From positions 7,442,501 to 7,506,500 of the forward strand of contig NZ_CP128362.1 of NCBI RefSeq assembly GCF_034274695.1: a stretch of DNA of 64,000 bases, in the 5' to 3' direction. Of the stretch, positions 18,846-28,549 are shown one piece after another. Position numbers and translations under genes: made by a program. The DNA is from Chitinophaga sp. LS1 (GTDB lineage Bacteria > Bacteroidota > Bacteroidia > Chitinophagales > Chitinophagaceae). How positions within the stretch are numbered: the first letter of the stretch is position 1; each line of letters opens with the position of its first letter. The notes under the pieces are model-generated. The model made no database searches. It saw only the letters and a list, made by a program, of their open reading frames with translations, and had not been told where the DNA came from.

Positions 18846-20495
18846 ATGCAACAATTTGATGCGATAGTTCTTATATTAACTGTTCTTGTTGCTTTATCGG
18901 CTTTTGCTGAAAAAGTAAAATTTCCGTTTCCAATACTTCTGGTAATTACTGGTGCAATTTTAGGTGTAGTTCCACATTTTCCTATGATCATTTTAGATCC
19001 GGAAGTGGTTTTTCTATTGTTTTTACCACCTTTGCTTTATGATGCAGCTTCCCATACCTCCTGGCATGACTTTAGAGAAGAGATAATCTCTATCTCAGCG
19101 TTAGCCATAGCATTAGTTTTTTTTACAACTATTACCGTAGCGCTTGCAGCTCATTATTGTATACCAGGATTTAGCTGGCCACTTGCCTTTGCACTCGGGG
19201 CCATTGTATCTCCTCCTGATGCTGTAGCGGCAACTGGAATTACTAAAGGGTTAAGTATTAACAAACGGGTAATGACCATTATTGAAGGCGAAAGCCTGGT
19301 CAACGATGCCAGTGCGCTCATCGCTTACCGGTTTTCAATGATTGCAATTAACACCGGCGCTTTTGTATTCTGGCAAGCTGGATTGCAATTTACCTTATTG
19401 GTTTGTGGTGGTATATTATGTGGGTTTATAACCGGATATATTTTTGTATGGTTGCATAAAATGATCACCCACAATTCCATTGCCAGTACAAGTCTGACGT
19501 TATTAAGCCCTTTCATTTCCTATATTCTGGCAGAACAACTACATTTATCTGGCGTACTTGCAGTGGTTAGTACCAGTCTTTTTATTTCCTGGCGTTCGCC
19601 AGAGATATTTTCCTATCAGACAAGAATGCGGTCAAAATCAGTATGGGACACATTGGTATATATCCTAAACGGATTTATTTTTTTACTGATCGGACAACAA
19701 TTGCCGAATGCTTTAAAAGAACTGGAAAAGTATTCATTACCCATATTAATTGCTTATGGATTTTTAATAAGTATCGTTGTTATCGTAGTGCGGGTAATGT
19801 GGGTCTTTGCAACAGCATATTCACATAATTTACTCTCTAATAAAATTAAAGCGACCGCTTCAAAGGATATTCAGGATGAAAAAATAAATACCTGGAAAAA
19901 TGTATTGATTGTTGCCTGGACAGGCACCAGAGGTATTGTATCAATGGCTACCGCCCTGGCATTGCCAATAACGCTGATAGGTGGAGCGCCTTTTCCGCAA
20001 CGTTCATTGATCCTGTTCCTGACCTTTGTAGTTATTTTTGTCACATTGGTCATTCAGGGTTTATCACTTCCACTATTGATAAAGATCCTTGGCGTAAAGC
20101 CAACTTTACAGGCCCATAAAGAGGAACAGGAACTAAAATTGTTTATTGTTCAAAATATTCTTCACTTTATTGAGCATGAATTTCCTATACACCTTGACGA
20201 CAAAATAAAACGACAGGTAAAAGCAGAATATGAAGCCACACTTTTACAGCTGCAAAATAAAATTGAAAATGATAGTCGCCGGCAACACAGAAATATTGTT
20301 AAGCAGTCGTGGCTGTCAATCCCTATTGCCCCCATATTGACAGCGCAAATAGAAATTAGCAGGTTTCGTCGTGAATTGTTGATCAGACTTTATAAAGAAG
20401 GTAGCTATAGTAATCTATCTATCCGGAAGCTGGAGCAGGAACTGGATCGGGATGATCTCAGTCTGAATGAGGTGCTCATGAGAGGAGAAGAATAA
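18846..20495 (+). CDS. Na+/H+ (or K+/H+) antiporter, CPA1 family
   Basis: 549 residues with about 12 hydrophobic segments over residues 1-415, then a hydrophilic C-terminal tail of about 130 residues rich in charged helix. CPA1 marks are GAIVSPPDAVAAT near 118-130 and EGESLVNDASALIAYRF near 148-164, with the Asp of NDAS in the ion-binding position, and a conserved TGTRGIVSMATALALP loop near 360. It exchanges protons for Na+ or K+ at the inner membrane. The gene starts 46 bp after the CheB-CheR kinase and may be co-transcribed. The ion cannot be told from sequence alone. Confidence 0.9.
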   Translation: MQQFDAIVLILTVLVALSAFAEKVKFPFPILLVITGAILGVVPHFPMIILDPEVVFLLFLPPLLYDAASHTSWHDFREEIISISALAIALVFFTTITVALAAHYCIPGFSWPLAFALGAIVSPPDAVAATGITKGLSINKRVMTIIEGESLVNDASALIAYRFSMIAINTGAFVFWQAGLQFTLLVCGGILCGFITGYIFVWLHKMITHNSIASTSLTLLSPFISYILAEQLHLSGVLAVVSTSLFISWRSPEIFSYQTRMRSKSVWDTLVYILNGFIFLLIGQQLPNALKELEKYSLPILIAYGFLISIVVIVVRVMWVFATAYSHNLLSNKIKATASKDIQDEKINTWKNVLIVAWTGTRGIVSMATALALPITLIGGAPFPQRSLILFLTFVVIFVTLVIQGLSLPLLIKILGVKPTLQAHKEEQELKLFIVQNILHFIEHEFPIHLDDKIKRQVKAEYEATLLQLQNKIENDSRRQHRNIVKQSWLSIPIAPILTAQIEISRFRRELLIRLYKEGSYSNLSIRKLEQELDRDDLSLNEVLMRGEE

Positions 20496-20712
20496 TACCC
20501 GATTAATATTGACTTTCCCAACTACAATTGAATTATTATTAAAATAACTTTATTTATATCTTTGTTACCGTTTTCTATAGAGATATGCCACAACTAATTA
20601 CCATTAATTTGATTTACAAAGAATTATGCAGTTAAATCATTTTAAGTATATGCTGCTTTGATTGAAAGATATGTTTTCTGAATATGGAAATATAAAATTG
20701 TTCTAAACAAAA
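20496..20712. promoter_or_regulatory. Promoter region of the large adhesin gene
   Basis: A TATCTTTG at 20557-20564 matches the Bacteroidota -7 consensus TAnnTTTG, about 150 bp upstream of the adhesin start. The nearest -33-like ATTG (20527-20530) is 26 bp away, longer than usual, so only the -7 element is supported. Confidence 0.35.
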
Positions 20713-23700
20713 ATGCCTAATCCCCGCCTAATGAATAGATTTTTAAGACTTCTCTTTTTATCCTTGACGTTTGTCATTAACGCTTATGCTCAAACGCCTG
20801 ATGCCAACGGTATTGTATACGTTAAAACCGGTGGCACCGGTACCGGTGCCAGTTGGGCCAATGCTTCAGGAAATCTCTCTGACGCATTAAAAGCCGCTAC
20901 GACCAACACGGCCATCAAGCAAATATGGGTATCCGGTGGGACCTGGTTACCTAATTATCCAGCCGATTTTTCCAGTGCTGACAACAGAGATAAAACCTTT
21001 TTATTAGTAAAAGACGTCAAATTATATGGCGGATTTGCCGGCACAGAAACCACTTTGGCCGAACGCAATTTATCTCTCACTGCAAATAAGACCATTCTAA
21101 GTGGCGACTTAGGCACAGTTGATGACCTAAATGACAATGCTTATCATGTAATGATTGCTTCAGGTGATGTAGGCACAGCCGAAATTAATGGTATTACCAT
21201 CATGAAAGGTACATCAACCACCGGTAGCTCAACAAATACATTAACCGTAAACGGCAATGGCATAATGCGAATAGCAGGCGGAGGTATCATATTATACGGA
21301 GCAGCACCTGCTATTAATAATGTAATAATTTGCGGGAACCAGGCGATAGCCGGTGCCGGTGTTTACATAGGATATAATTCTTCCCCTAAAATCACTAATT
21401 GTATCATAAATGGTAATTATGCGAATATTAGTGGTAGTGGTAATGGCGGAGGATTATTTGCATATCAGTCAACACCCCTATTCACTAACGTTGTAATCGC
21501 CGGAAATAATGCCGCTGGTTGGGGAGGTGCCCTGGCCATTTCATCCAGCACCCTGACCTTCAATAATAGTATTATTTATGGCAACGGTACATCTAATCCA
21601 ATTTATAATCTTAGCGGGTCATATACAGCACAATACACTATGGTGCAGAATGTAGCTGCCAATGCTACTAACCATAACCCTGCCAGTACTGATCCCTATT
21701 TTGTAAATGCACCTTCCAGTTCTAACGCCCCATTTACCGAAGGAGATTATTCTTTGACTTCATCCAGTCCATTAATAGATCTGGGTAGCAATAGTCTATA
21801 CACCGGTTTAAGTGCCACTTCCACCGATCTGGTTGGAAAACCACGTGTCGCCAATTACAGCTCTGGTGGTATCATTGATCTGGGCGCAATAGAATATCAG
21901 CCCCTCACCAGCCAGACAATTACGGTGGCAGATGCAGTAAAAACCTATGGTGATGCCGACTTTGAACCTGTAGCATCTTCCTCATCAGGTCTTGCCGTTA
22001 CATTGCAGTCATCTGACGCAAGTATCGCACAACCATATATAGATGCCGCCGATGGGAACAAATGGAAGATAAAAATATTAAAAGCCGGGGTAGCAACCAT
22101 AACTGTCAGTCAGTCGGGCAATTCCGTGTATGCTGCTGCCACCAATGAGACATTTACCGTAACTATTAATAAAGCTCCACTAACCATTACTGCAAGCGAT
22201 CTTACCAAAACATATGATGGTATATCATTCAGCGGTGGGAACGACGTAACTTACAGTGGCTTCGTAAATGGTGATAACGCGTCAACAGCATTAACCGGCA
22301 CGCTCGTATACAACGGTACATCTCAGGGAGCAACAGCGGTAAACAGCTACACCATCATACCTTCTGGGCTTACTGCCACAAACTATGATATAACGTATGC
22401 TTCCGGTACATTAACAATCAACAAGGCCGCACTTACCATTACAGCCAGTGATCTTACCAAAACATATGATGGTATATCATTCAGCGGTGGGAACGGTGTA
22501 ACTTACAGTGGCTTTGTAAATGGGGAAGATGCATCAACCGCAATAACCGGCACGATCGCTTACGCAGGTACCTCTCAGGGAGCAACAACTGTAAATAGCT
22601 ACACCATCATACCTTCAGGTCTTACTGCCTCAAACTATGATATAACATATGCTTCTGGTACATTAACCATCAACAAAGCGGCACTTACTATTACTGCCAG
22701 TGACCTTACCAAAATCTATGATGGTATTTCATTCAGCGGTGGCAATGGCGTAACTTACAGTGGTTTCGTAAATGGTGAAAATGCATCAACCACAATAACC
22801 GGCACGATCGCTTACACAGGTACATCTCAGGGAGCAATAGCGGTAAACAGCTACACCATCATACCTTCCGGCCTTACTGCCTCAAACTATGATATAACAT
22901 ATGCTTCCGGTACATTAACGATCAACAAGGCCGCACTTACTATTACAGCCAGTGACCTCACCAAAACCTATGATGGTATATCATTCAGCGGTGGGAACGG
23001 CGTAACTTACAGTGGCTTCGTAAATGGTGAAGATGCATCAACCGCAATAACCGGTACGATCGCTTACACAGGTACCTCTCAGGGAGCAATAGCGGTAAAC
23101 AGCTACACCATCATACCTTCCGGCCTTATCGCCACAAACTATGATATAACATATGCTTCCGGTACATTAACCATCAACAAGGCCGCACTTACTATTACAG
23201 CCAGTGACCTCACCAAAACCTATGATGGTATATCATTCAGCGGTGGGAACGGCGTAACTTACAGTGGCTTCGTAAATGGTGAAGATGCATCAACCGCAAT
23301 AACCGGTACGATCGCTTACACAGGTACCTCTCAGGGAGCAATAGCGGTAAACAGCTACACCATCATACCTTCAGGCCTTATCGCCACAAACTATGATATA
23401 ACATATGCTTCCGGTACATTAACCATCAACAAGGCCGCACTTACTATTACAGCCAGTGACCTCACCAAAACCTATGATGGTATATCATTCAGCGGTGGGA
23501 ATGGCGTAACTTACAGTGGCTTCGTAAATGGTGAAGACGCTTCAGCAGCATTAACCGGTACGATCACTTACGCAGGTACCTCTCAGGGAGCAACAGTGGT
23601 AAATAGCTACACGATCATACCTTCAGGGCTTTCAGCCACAAACTATGATATAACGTATGCTTCCGGTACATTAACCATCAACAAGGCCGCACTTACCATC

Positions 23701-25437
23701 ACTGCCAGTGATCTTACCAAAACATATGATGGTATATCATTCAGCGGTGGGAACGGTGTAACTTACAGTGGCTTCGTAAATGGTGAGGATGCATCAACAA
23801 CATTAACAGGCACGCTCACTTACACAGGTACATCTCAGGGAGCAACAACTGTAAATAGCTACACGATCATACCTTCCGGCCTTATCGCCACAAACTATGA
23901 TATAACATATACTGCCGGCACTCTAACCATCAACAAGGCGGCACTTACTATTACTGCCAGTGATCTTACCAAAACCTATGATGGTATACCATTCAGCGGT
24001 GGGAACGGCGTAACTTACAATGGCTTCGTAAATGGTGAGGATGCATCAGCAGCTTTAACCGGCACGCTCACTTACACAGGTACTTCTCAGGGTGCAACAA
24101 CTGTAAACAGCTATACGATCATACCTTCCGGGCTTACCGCCACAAACTATGATATAACATATGCTACCGGTACATTAACCATCAATAAAGCCGCACTTAC
24201 TATTACAGCCGACAACAAAGCACGTTGTTTTGGCGCCAATGATCCATCATTTACATTTACCTATAATGGTTGGGTAAATGGAGAAAGCATTACTGAATTA
24301 GCCGCTCAGCCGGTAGCCACCACTATTGCTACAGCAGCTACAACAGCAGGTAATTATGACATCATACCTTCTGGTGCTGCAGCATCCAACTATACTATCA
24401 CTTATGTAAATGGTACTTTAACCATTTATGCACTCCCCGCAGCTACCCTGAGCGCAACAGAAGGCGCAGTGCTTTGCGGTAACAATGCTACCATAACACT
24501 TACCGCTTCCGGAAATTATACCTACCAGTGGTTGCTGGACAATGGTCAAATCAATGGTGGAGAAACCGGTACCCTTTCATTAACAACAACCGGTGTATAC
24601 ACTGCTGTCGCAACTGATGGAAATGGATGTACTGCTAATGCAACCAATAGTATTACCGTTAGCAGAATTCTGCCTCCAACAGCATCATTTACCTTTAATA
24701 CATATTGTGAAAATACAGCAGTTACATTCACCAATACATCTGACATTCATACAAGTGGTGTGGTAGATTATACCTGGAGCAACGGTGACGGACAAACCGA
24801 CAATAACACTGACGCCCATTTTACCTATACCACTCCCGGTGATTTCACAGTGTCTCTAACAGCTACACCACAGGAATGCCCATTACTGGCAGCCACTTCA
24901 ACGCAAATTATAAACATTGCATCACAACTTGCGGCTACGAGACTAACTACCATAAATACCACATCCGGATTACCTACTCAACTATCAGCGCGTAATCTTT
25001 CAGATGCAGTATACACCTGGACGCCTTCAACCGGTTTATCTGATGTAACTATATACAATCCTATAGCAACAATTCAAAGTAGTCAGGAATATCAAATACA
25101 GATGGTGTTCCCATCAGGCTGCATAACAACTGATACTTTGCTGGTAAATCCGACTATAAGGTATGATATCATTGCGGCAAATGCTTTCACACCAAATGGC
25201 GATGGAACAAACGATGTATTCAGAGTAAATCTGAGAGGAGTAAAAGAATTTAAATTCCTGAGGATATATGATCGTTGGGGCAATAAAATATATCAAACCA
25301 ATGATCCTGCAAAGGGGTGGGATGGTCGATATGGTGGAGTACTACAGCAGGTAGGCACATATATATGGAACGCAGAAGCAATAGATACTAATGGACAAAT
25401 TATTCAACGGCAGGGGGTCGTGACATTATTACATTAA
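20713..25437 (+). CDS. Giant repeat adhesin: beta-helix, MBG repeats, PKD and CHU_C (T9SS type B) domain
   Basis: 1574 residues. A signal peptide ends near 27 (NAYAQ); an internal ATG at 20731 gives a more typical signal start. Residues 30-400 resemble a right-handed beta-helix/choice-of-anchor domain (YVKTGGTGTGASWANAS, then LYGGFAGTETT). A Big/MBG-like domain covers about 405-486. Eight near-identical 84-residue MBG repeats run 487-1158 (TITASDLTKTYDG, NYDITYASGTLTINKA), followed by a diverged ninth (1159-1242), an Ig-like domain, a PKD domain (about 1325-1405) and a C-terminal CHU_C domain (about 1485-1574, AFTPNGDGTNDVF and DRWGNKIYQ). It is probably exported by T9SS as a stalk-like surface or matrix protein. 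It is monocistronic, with a terminator behind it. Confidence 0.88.
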   Translation: MPNPRLMNRFLRLLFLSLTFVINAYAQTPDANGIVYVKTGGTGTGASWANASGNLSDALKAATTNTAIKQIWVSGGTWLPNYPADFSSADNRDKTFLLVKDVKLYGGFAGTETTLAERNLSLTANKTILSGDLGTVDDLNDNAYHVMIASGDVGTAEINGITIMKGTSTTGSSTNTLTVNGNGIMRIAGGGIILYGAAPAINNVIICGNQAIAGAGVYIGYNSSPKITNCIINGNYANISGSGNGGGLFAYQSTPLFTNVVIAGNNAAGWGGALAISSSTLTFNNSIIYGNGTSNPIYNLSGSYTAQYTMVQNVAANATNHNPASTDPYFVNAPSSSNAPFTEGDYSLTSSSPLIDLGSNSLYTGLSATSTDLVGKPRVANYSSGGIIDLGAIEYQPLTSQTITVADAVKTYGDADFEPVASSSSGLAVTLQSSDASIAQPYIDAADGNKWKIKILKAGVATITVSQSGNSVYAAATNETFTVTINKAPLTITASDLTKTYDGISFSGGNDVTYSGFVNGDNASTALTGTLVYNGTSQGATAVNSYTIIPSGLTATNYDITYASGTLTINKAALTITASDLTKTYDGISFSGGNGVTYSGFVNGEDASTAITGTIAYAGTSQGATTVNSYTIIPSGLTASNYDITYASGTLTINKAALTITASDLTKIYDGISFSGGNGVTYSGFVNGENASTTITGTIAYTGTSQGAIAVNSYTIIPSGLTASNYDITYASGTLTINKAALTITASDLTKTYDGISFSGGNGVTYSGFVNGEDASTAITGTIAYTGTSQGAIAVNSYTIIPSGLIATNYDITYASGTLTINKAALTITASDLTKTYDGISFSGGNGVTYSGFVNGEDASTAITGTIAYTGTSQGAIAVNSYTIIPSGLIATNYDITYASGTLTINKAALTITASDLTKTYDGISFSGGNGVTYSGFVNGEDASAALTGTITYAGTSQGATVVNSYTIIPSGLSATNYDITYASGTLTINKAALTITASDLTKTYDGISFSGGNGVTYSGFVNGEDASTTLTGTLTYTGTSQGATTVNSYTIIPSGLIATNYDITYTAGTLTINKAALTITASDLTKTYDGIPFSGGNGVTYNGFVNGEDASAALTGTLTYTGTSQGATTVNSYTIIPSGLTATNYDITYATGTLTINKAALTITADNKARCFGANDPSFTFTYNGWVNGESITELAAQPVATTIATAATTAGNYDIIPSGAAASNYTITYVNGTLTIYALPAATLSATEGAVLCGNNATITLTASGNYTYQWLLDNGQINGGETGTLSLTTTGVYTAVATDGNGCTANATNSITVSRILPPTASFTFNTYCENTAVTFTNTSDIHTSGVVDYTWSNGDGQTDNNTDAHFTYTTPGDFTVSLTATPQECPLLAATSTQIINIASQLAATRLTTINTTSGLPTQLSARNLSDAVYTWTPSTGLSDVTIYNPIATIQSSQEYQIQMVFPSGCITTDTLLVNPTIRYDIIAANAFTPNGDGTNDVFRVNLRGVKEFKFLRIYDRWGNKIYQTNDPAKGWDGRYGGVLQQVGTYIWNAEAIDTNGQIIQRQGVVTLLH
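22171..24186 (+). repeat. Eight tandem 252-bp repeats inside the adhesin gene
   Basis: The unit start recurs every 252 bp: the CTTACC/CTCACC landmark lies at 22201, 22453, 22705, 22957, 23209, 23461, 23713 and 23965. Each unit encodes one 84-residue MBG domain in frame. Over the 252-bp stretch compared, the units beginning at 22927 and 23179 differ at one base, while the outer units have diverged more. A ninth diverged unit begins at 24187. Confidence 0.95.
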
Positions 25438-25443
25438 AATAAC

Positions 25444-25478
25444 AACGGGCTTCGAAGTATACAACTTTGAAGCCCGTT
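25444..25478 (+). terminator. Terminator after the adhesin gene
   Basis: Perfect 10-bp arms AACGGGCTTC and GAAGCCCGTT, extendable by an inner AAG/CTT pairing, 6 bp after the stop codon and followed by ATTAATTTT. Confidence 0.8.
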
Positions 25479-25540
25479 ATTAATTTTGCCATCGAATGCC
25501 GATGGGAAAGCCCACCACCCCATCATGTTATAAATACAGG

Positions 25541-25572
25541 TTTTCAGAAAAGTTGGCTGTGTATTACCTTTG
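25541..25572 (+). promoter_or_regulatory. Candidate Bacteroidota-type promoter for the beta-propeller gene
   Basis: TTTT at 25541-25544 (consensus -33 TTTG) and TACCTTTG at 25565-25572 (consensus -7 TAnnTTTG) are 20 bp apart. The ATG at 25593 follows 20 bp later, giving a short leader. Confidence 0.5.
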
Positions 25573-25592
25573 CGCTGACATAAACACCAGAC

Positions 25593-26654
25593 ATGAGCCA
25601 ATTTCCGCATGTAAAGCTGCCGTTAAAAAACAAACAGACATTCGCTGCTAACCCCGTTAGCGTAGTGCCATTGCCGAATGGAGAGATCCTCATGAACTTT
25701 GCGGGTCAACCACTGATTACAAAGCTCAATGCGAACCTTGCAATAGTTTGGGAAAAAATCATACAGGGGCAGCAAGCGAATTATGTAAGCAGCAAGTTGT
25801 CTGCTTCTCCTGATGGTAGCCTGATTGCTATTGCGGACACGACCAATATGCGTATTCTGGATGGAGAAGCTACAACCGAATTATATACTATAGAACATCT
25901 TTCCTGGGGCCGTTTCCTGGGTGCATCCTGTTATTTCGGCAGGGATAATAAAACGATCTGGTATGTATTGCCAGGTGATGAAAATGAAAGTGACGCGCTA
26001 CATGTAATAAATACTTCAGATTTTGAAGTGGTCGCTACTCACCCACTACTGGAAAGCCAGCAATATGTCTACACATTTCATACTACCCCGGACAATAGCA
26101 TTATTCTGCTGGAAGCCTCAGCTGGACAGGAAGAAGCCATCCTGTTAAAGTTACAGCTAAAAAATGGTATCATTTCCCTGACTGCACTTACCCAATGTGA
26201 TGATATGATCATGGGCAACTTTGCTCCATCCGGGGAAGAGTTTGTCATGGCGCCTCATTATGACGGGCCACTGGAAATCTACTCCTTCCCTGAGATCAGC
26301 AAAGTAGCGGAGCAGGATCAGCAGGCAATTTTTGACGGCAGTAAAGATTTTCCTGCTGCAGAACCCGATAATATCAACTATAGTGTATTCTTTATAGATG
26401 ATACTACCATTTTGGTCGTTTCCCAGTTTGGCAGATTGTTATTGCTGGACAGAAAAGATTTAATTTGTAAGGCAGAGCTAATGCCGGAGGGAATAGCATT
26501 TACAGCATATAACCTGGATGGTCATCCCACTACCAATCCGGATTATATTTTCGATTACAGTAGTAATATTATCAACGTAATGATTTTGCATGACCAGCTG
26601 TTTCTAACGACCGGTGAGGGAGACTTTCTCAGCTATGAACTGCCTGTATGCTAA
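25593..26654 (+). CDS. Beta-propeller (WD40/YVTN-like) protein of unknown function
   Basis: 353 residues, no signal peptide or membrane segment. Several repeats look like propeller blades, with strand patterns ending in short hydrophobic runs and motifs such as KLSASPDGSLIAIAD (about 68-82), GNFAPSGEEFVMAP and YSVFFIDDTTILVVSQFG. I do not recognise a specific family and no catalytic motif is evident. It probably serves as a cytoplasmic scaffold or binding protein. It is preceded by a candidate promoter and followed by about 530 bp without a gene, so it seems monocistronic. Confidence 0.6.
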   Translation: MSQFPHVKLPLKNKQTFAANPVSVVPLPNGEILMNFAGQPLITKLNANLAIVWEKIIQGQQANYVSSKLSASPDGSLIAIADTTNMRILDGEATTELYTIEHLSWGRFLGASCYFGRDNKTIWYVLPGDENESDALHVINTSDFEVVATHPLLESQQYVYTFHTTPDNSIILLEASAGQEEAILLKLQLKNGIISLTALTQCDDMIMGNFAPSGEEFVMAPHYDGPLEIYSFPEISKVAEQDQQAIFDGSKDFPAAEPDNINYSVFFIDDTTILVVSQFGRLLLLDRKDLICKAELMPEGIAFTAYNLDGHPTTNPDYIFDYSSNIINVMILHDQLFLTTGEGDFLSYELPVC

Positions 26655-27186
26655 TAGTGTTTTTCTGGTTTCGGATACACCTTCTTTGAGGATGGCCGCT
26701 GGTATAGCCTGGTAATTTTATTAGAAGATTTTAATATAACGAAGCATCCGCCAATTCAGGTAAAGGTATAATTTTTATAGCTAACCGCTGGTAGTCATAA
26801 ATGTAAATTGAATTATTTAAGTTCAGGAAATTATTTCTATTCACGAACAAAATTCAAAGAAGACTGTTATCTAACAGTGAAAAATTACTAACTCAAATAA
26901 CCAATTAGTTCATCGCTTTCTAACCTCAATAACCAAAATTAATAAATACACCACATAAAAGAAGGGTATAACTGCTCCAGTAAATAATGATACCCCGGCA
27001 TATAATATTAATTCCTGCTCCAGGCTGGTATCTATTCGCATGTTTACTCCTTATCTGGGTTCTCTCTCCGGAGAAGATCAATATTTCTTTGTCTGATTCT
27101 GATATGTATCGCTTATACATATACGTATTTCTATGGCGGATACCGAAAAGCCCAAACAGAGTAGGTAAAACTTTAATCCACATTTT
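26655..27186. other. Spacer without a supported gene
   Basis: About 530 bp, AT-rich. Short frames exist on both strands but have no recognisable domain, and one overlaps the start of the next gene. It presumably holds the promoter of the AidA/PixA-family gene. Confidence 0.4.
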
Positions 27187-27774
27187 ATGTCAAACACAGC
27201 ACAAGCCCCCATTCGTTCACGGACAACTCAAAGATCAGTAGCTAACACCGTCAATTTAATCATGGTTGTTGACACTGACGTTATTAAAGCAACATATGGT
27301 CGAAATGCAGGCCAGAACGAAGCCCGTGGTCTTGACCATCATGAAGGTATCAATCTGATATGCCCTAAAGCGAACTATAAAGGGCAGGCCAATGGACAGA
27401 ATGACCCGGCTAATATTATCTTCTCTGCAAATGTGCAGGACTATGTAGCATTCTGGGCTACTACTATTTCCAATAATTCAGATGATGCTGTTATCATCTA
27501 TAATATATCACCAAACAGTGGTAACCCCAATGTGTTTAATCCTTTCCGGTCGGATGAGGAAGTGAGAAGCGGTGCAGTGGTACCTTCACAACCAGATGCC
27601 TTGCCGGGGACACAGACCTCAGTAACGTTTTATTCATTCGAGTCCAAGGTTAAAACTAAAGGGACGGAAGCCTTTACCATATATTTTGCGCTATATGAAG
27701 TGGATCCGGCTAATCCTGAAAATCAGATCCTTTATGGTTGCTACTACTGGGATCCAACTATCCAGGTACAATAA
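27187..27774 (+). CDS. AidA/PixA family inclusion-body protein
   Basis: 195 residues, no signal peptide. Family features are the early strand VNLIMVVDTDVIKATYG (about 23-39), a central ANVQDYVAFWATTISNNSDDAVIIYNI region and the C-terminal LYGCYYWDPTIQV. AidA and PixA proteins form crystalline inclusion bodies in some Proteobacteria (PixA in Xenorhabdus), and their biochemical role is not settled. N-terminal to the domain are about 20 polar residues. A good terminator follows. Neighbours do not indicate a pathway. The family assignment is by sequence pattern recall. Confidence 0.75.
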   Translation: MSNTAQAPIRSRTTQRSVANTVNLIMVVDTDVIKATYGRNAGQNEARGLDHHEGINLICPKANYKGQANGQNDPANIIFSANVQDYVAFWATTISNNSDDAVIIYNISPNSGNPNVFNPFRSDEEVRSGAVVPSQPDALPGTQTSVTFYSFESKVKTKGTEAFTIYFALYEVDPANPENQILYGCYYWDPTIQVQ

Positions 27775-27813
27775 TCGGGATAGCTTTACACTACATATTG
27801 AAAGTTTTATGTG

Positions 27814-27845
27814 CAGCAGTTCTGTTTATGCAGAACTGCTGTTTT
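27814..27845 (+). terminator. Terminator after the AidA/PixA-family gene
   Basis: An 11-bp perfect stem (CAGCAGTTCTG with CAGAACTGCTG), 6-base loop and TTTT, 40 bp after the stop codon. A second short hairpin (AAGCCTT/AAGGCTT, 27880-27896) lies downstream without a T tract. Confidence 0.8.
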
Positions 27846-28064
27846 AGGTGGGATGAAGACTAGCAAATTCAATACGAAAAAGCCTTCTGAAGGCTTACTG
27901 ATCAATGAAAGTTTTTTAGCGGACCGAACATGGGATCGCATTGAGATACTGCTTTTTATAGCACCAGCCTGATACATACCCCAATAATAAATAGTTGTTA
28001 ATCAAACAATAAGACTAACTTACATAAGCTGCAGGTTATTCTACCAGCAGATAAATCAAACATT

Positions 28065-28475
28065 ATGTCAAATGTTGTGGAAGTAATTGTGGTTGATAGA
28101 AATTTGACCACTATGTCAAAAAGCATACAAGCGGCGGGATTAGATGAAAAGTTGTCTCAAAAAGGACCTTTTACAATTTTTGCGCCTACTAATATTGCGT
28201 TTGGCAAACTACAAGCAATTAAGATGAATGACTTGTTAAAGACAGAAAACAAAGAAAGTTTAATTACCTTTTTGAATCACCATGTGATAGATGGGATCAC
28301 CAACTATAAGGATCTGAAAGATAATCAGAAACTAGTCACTACAAATGGCAGGGAATTAACAGTGAAGTTTGTTTCCGGAAAGGTTACAATTAATAATGCT
28401 GTCTTGCAGGGTAGGGATAGTATTGGATCTAACGGCATAGTACATTCATTGGATACAGTTATTCAATTTGACTAG
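28065..28475 (+). CDS. Fasciclin (FAS1) domain protein
   Basis: 136 residues making up a single FAS1 domain. The H1-type motif FTIFAPTNIAF (about 43-53) and the later HHVIDG and IVHSLDTVI patterns are present. Homologues usually carry a signal peptide or lipobox; none is visible here, so this version appears cytoplasmic or exported by another route. FAS1 domains generally mediate adhesion or ligand binding. The gene stands alone with its own terminator 15 bp downstream. Confidence 0.85.
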   Translation: MSNVVEVIVVDRNLTTMSKSIQAAGLDEKLSQKGPFTIFAPTNIAFGKLQAIKMNDLLKTENKESLITFLNHHVIDGITNYKDLKDNQKLVTTNGRELTVKFVSGKVTINNAVLQGRDSIGSNGIVHSLDTVIQFD

Positions 28476-28490
28476 AGAGCATATTGTGAC

Positions 28491-28522
28491 AAAAGCCATT
28501 GGTAAAATACCAGTGGCTTTTT
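28491..28522 (+). terminator. Terminator after the fasciclin gene
   Basis: Stem AAAAGCCATTGGTA with TACCAGTGGCTTTT (one mismatch-type pair), AAA loop and a short T run. Confidence 0.8.
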
Positions 28523-28549
28523 CCATTTAAGGATGACCATAGTAGATAA

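Noticed and set aside
22171..24186. Regular repeats considered as a CRISPR array
   Set aside because: The 252-bp period, the lack of unique spacers and continuous coding of MBG domains show a protein repeat.
26987..27241. 84-residue frame on the plus strand before the AidA/PixA gene
   Set aside because: It overlaps the AidA/PixA gene by 55 bp in another frame, shows no domain and has no plausible leader.
27880..27896. Short hairpin AAGCCTT/AAGGCTT taken as a second terminator
   Set aside because: The stem is only 7 bp with a 3-base loop and no T tract follows.
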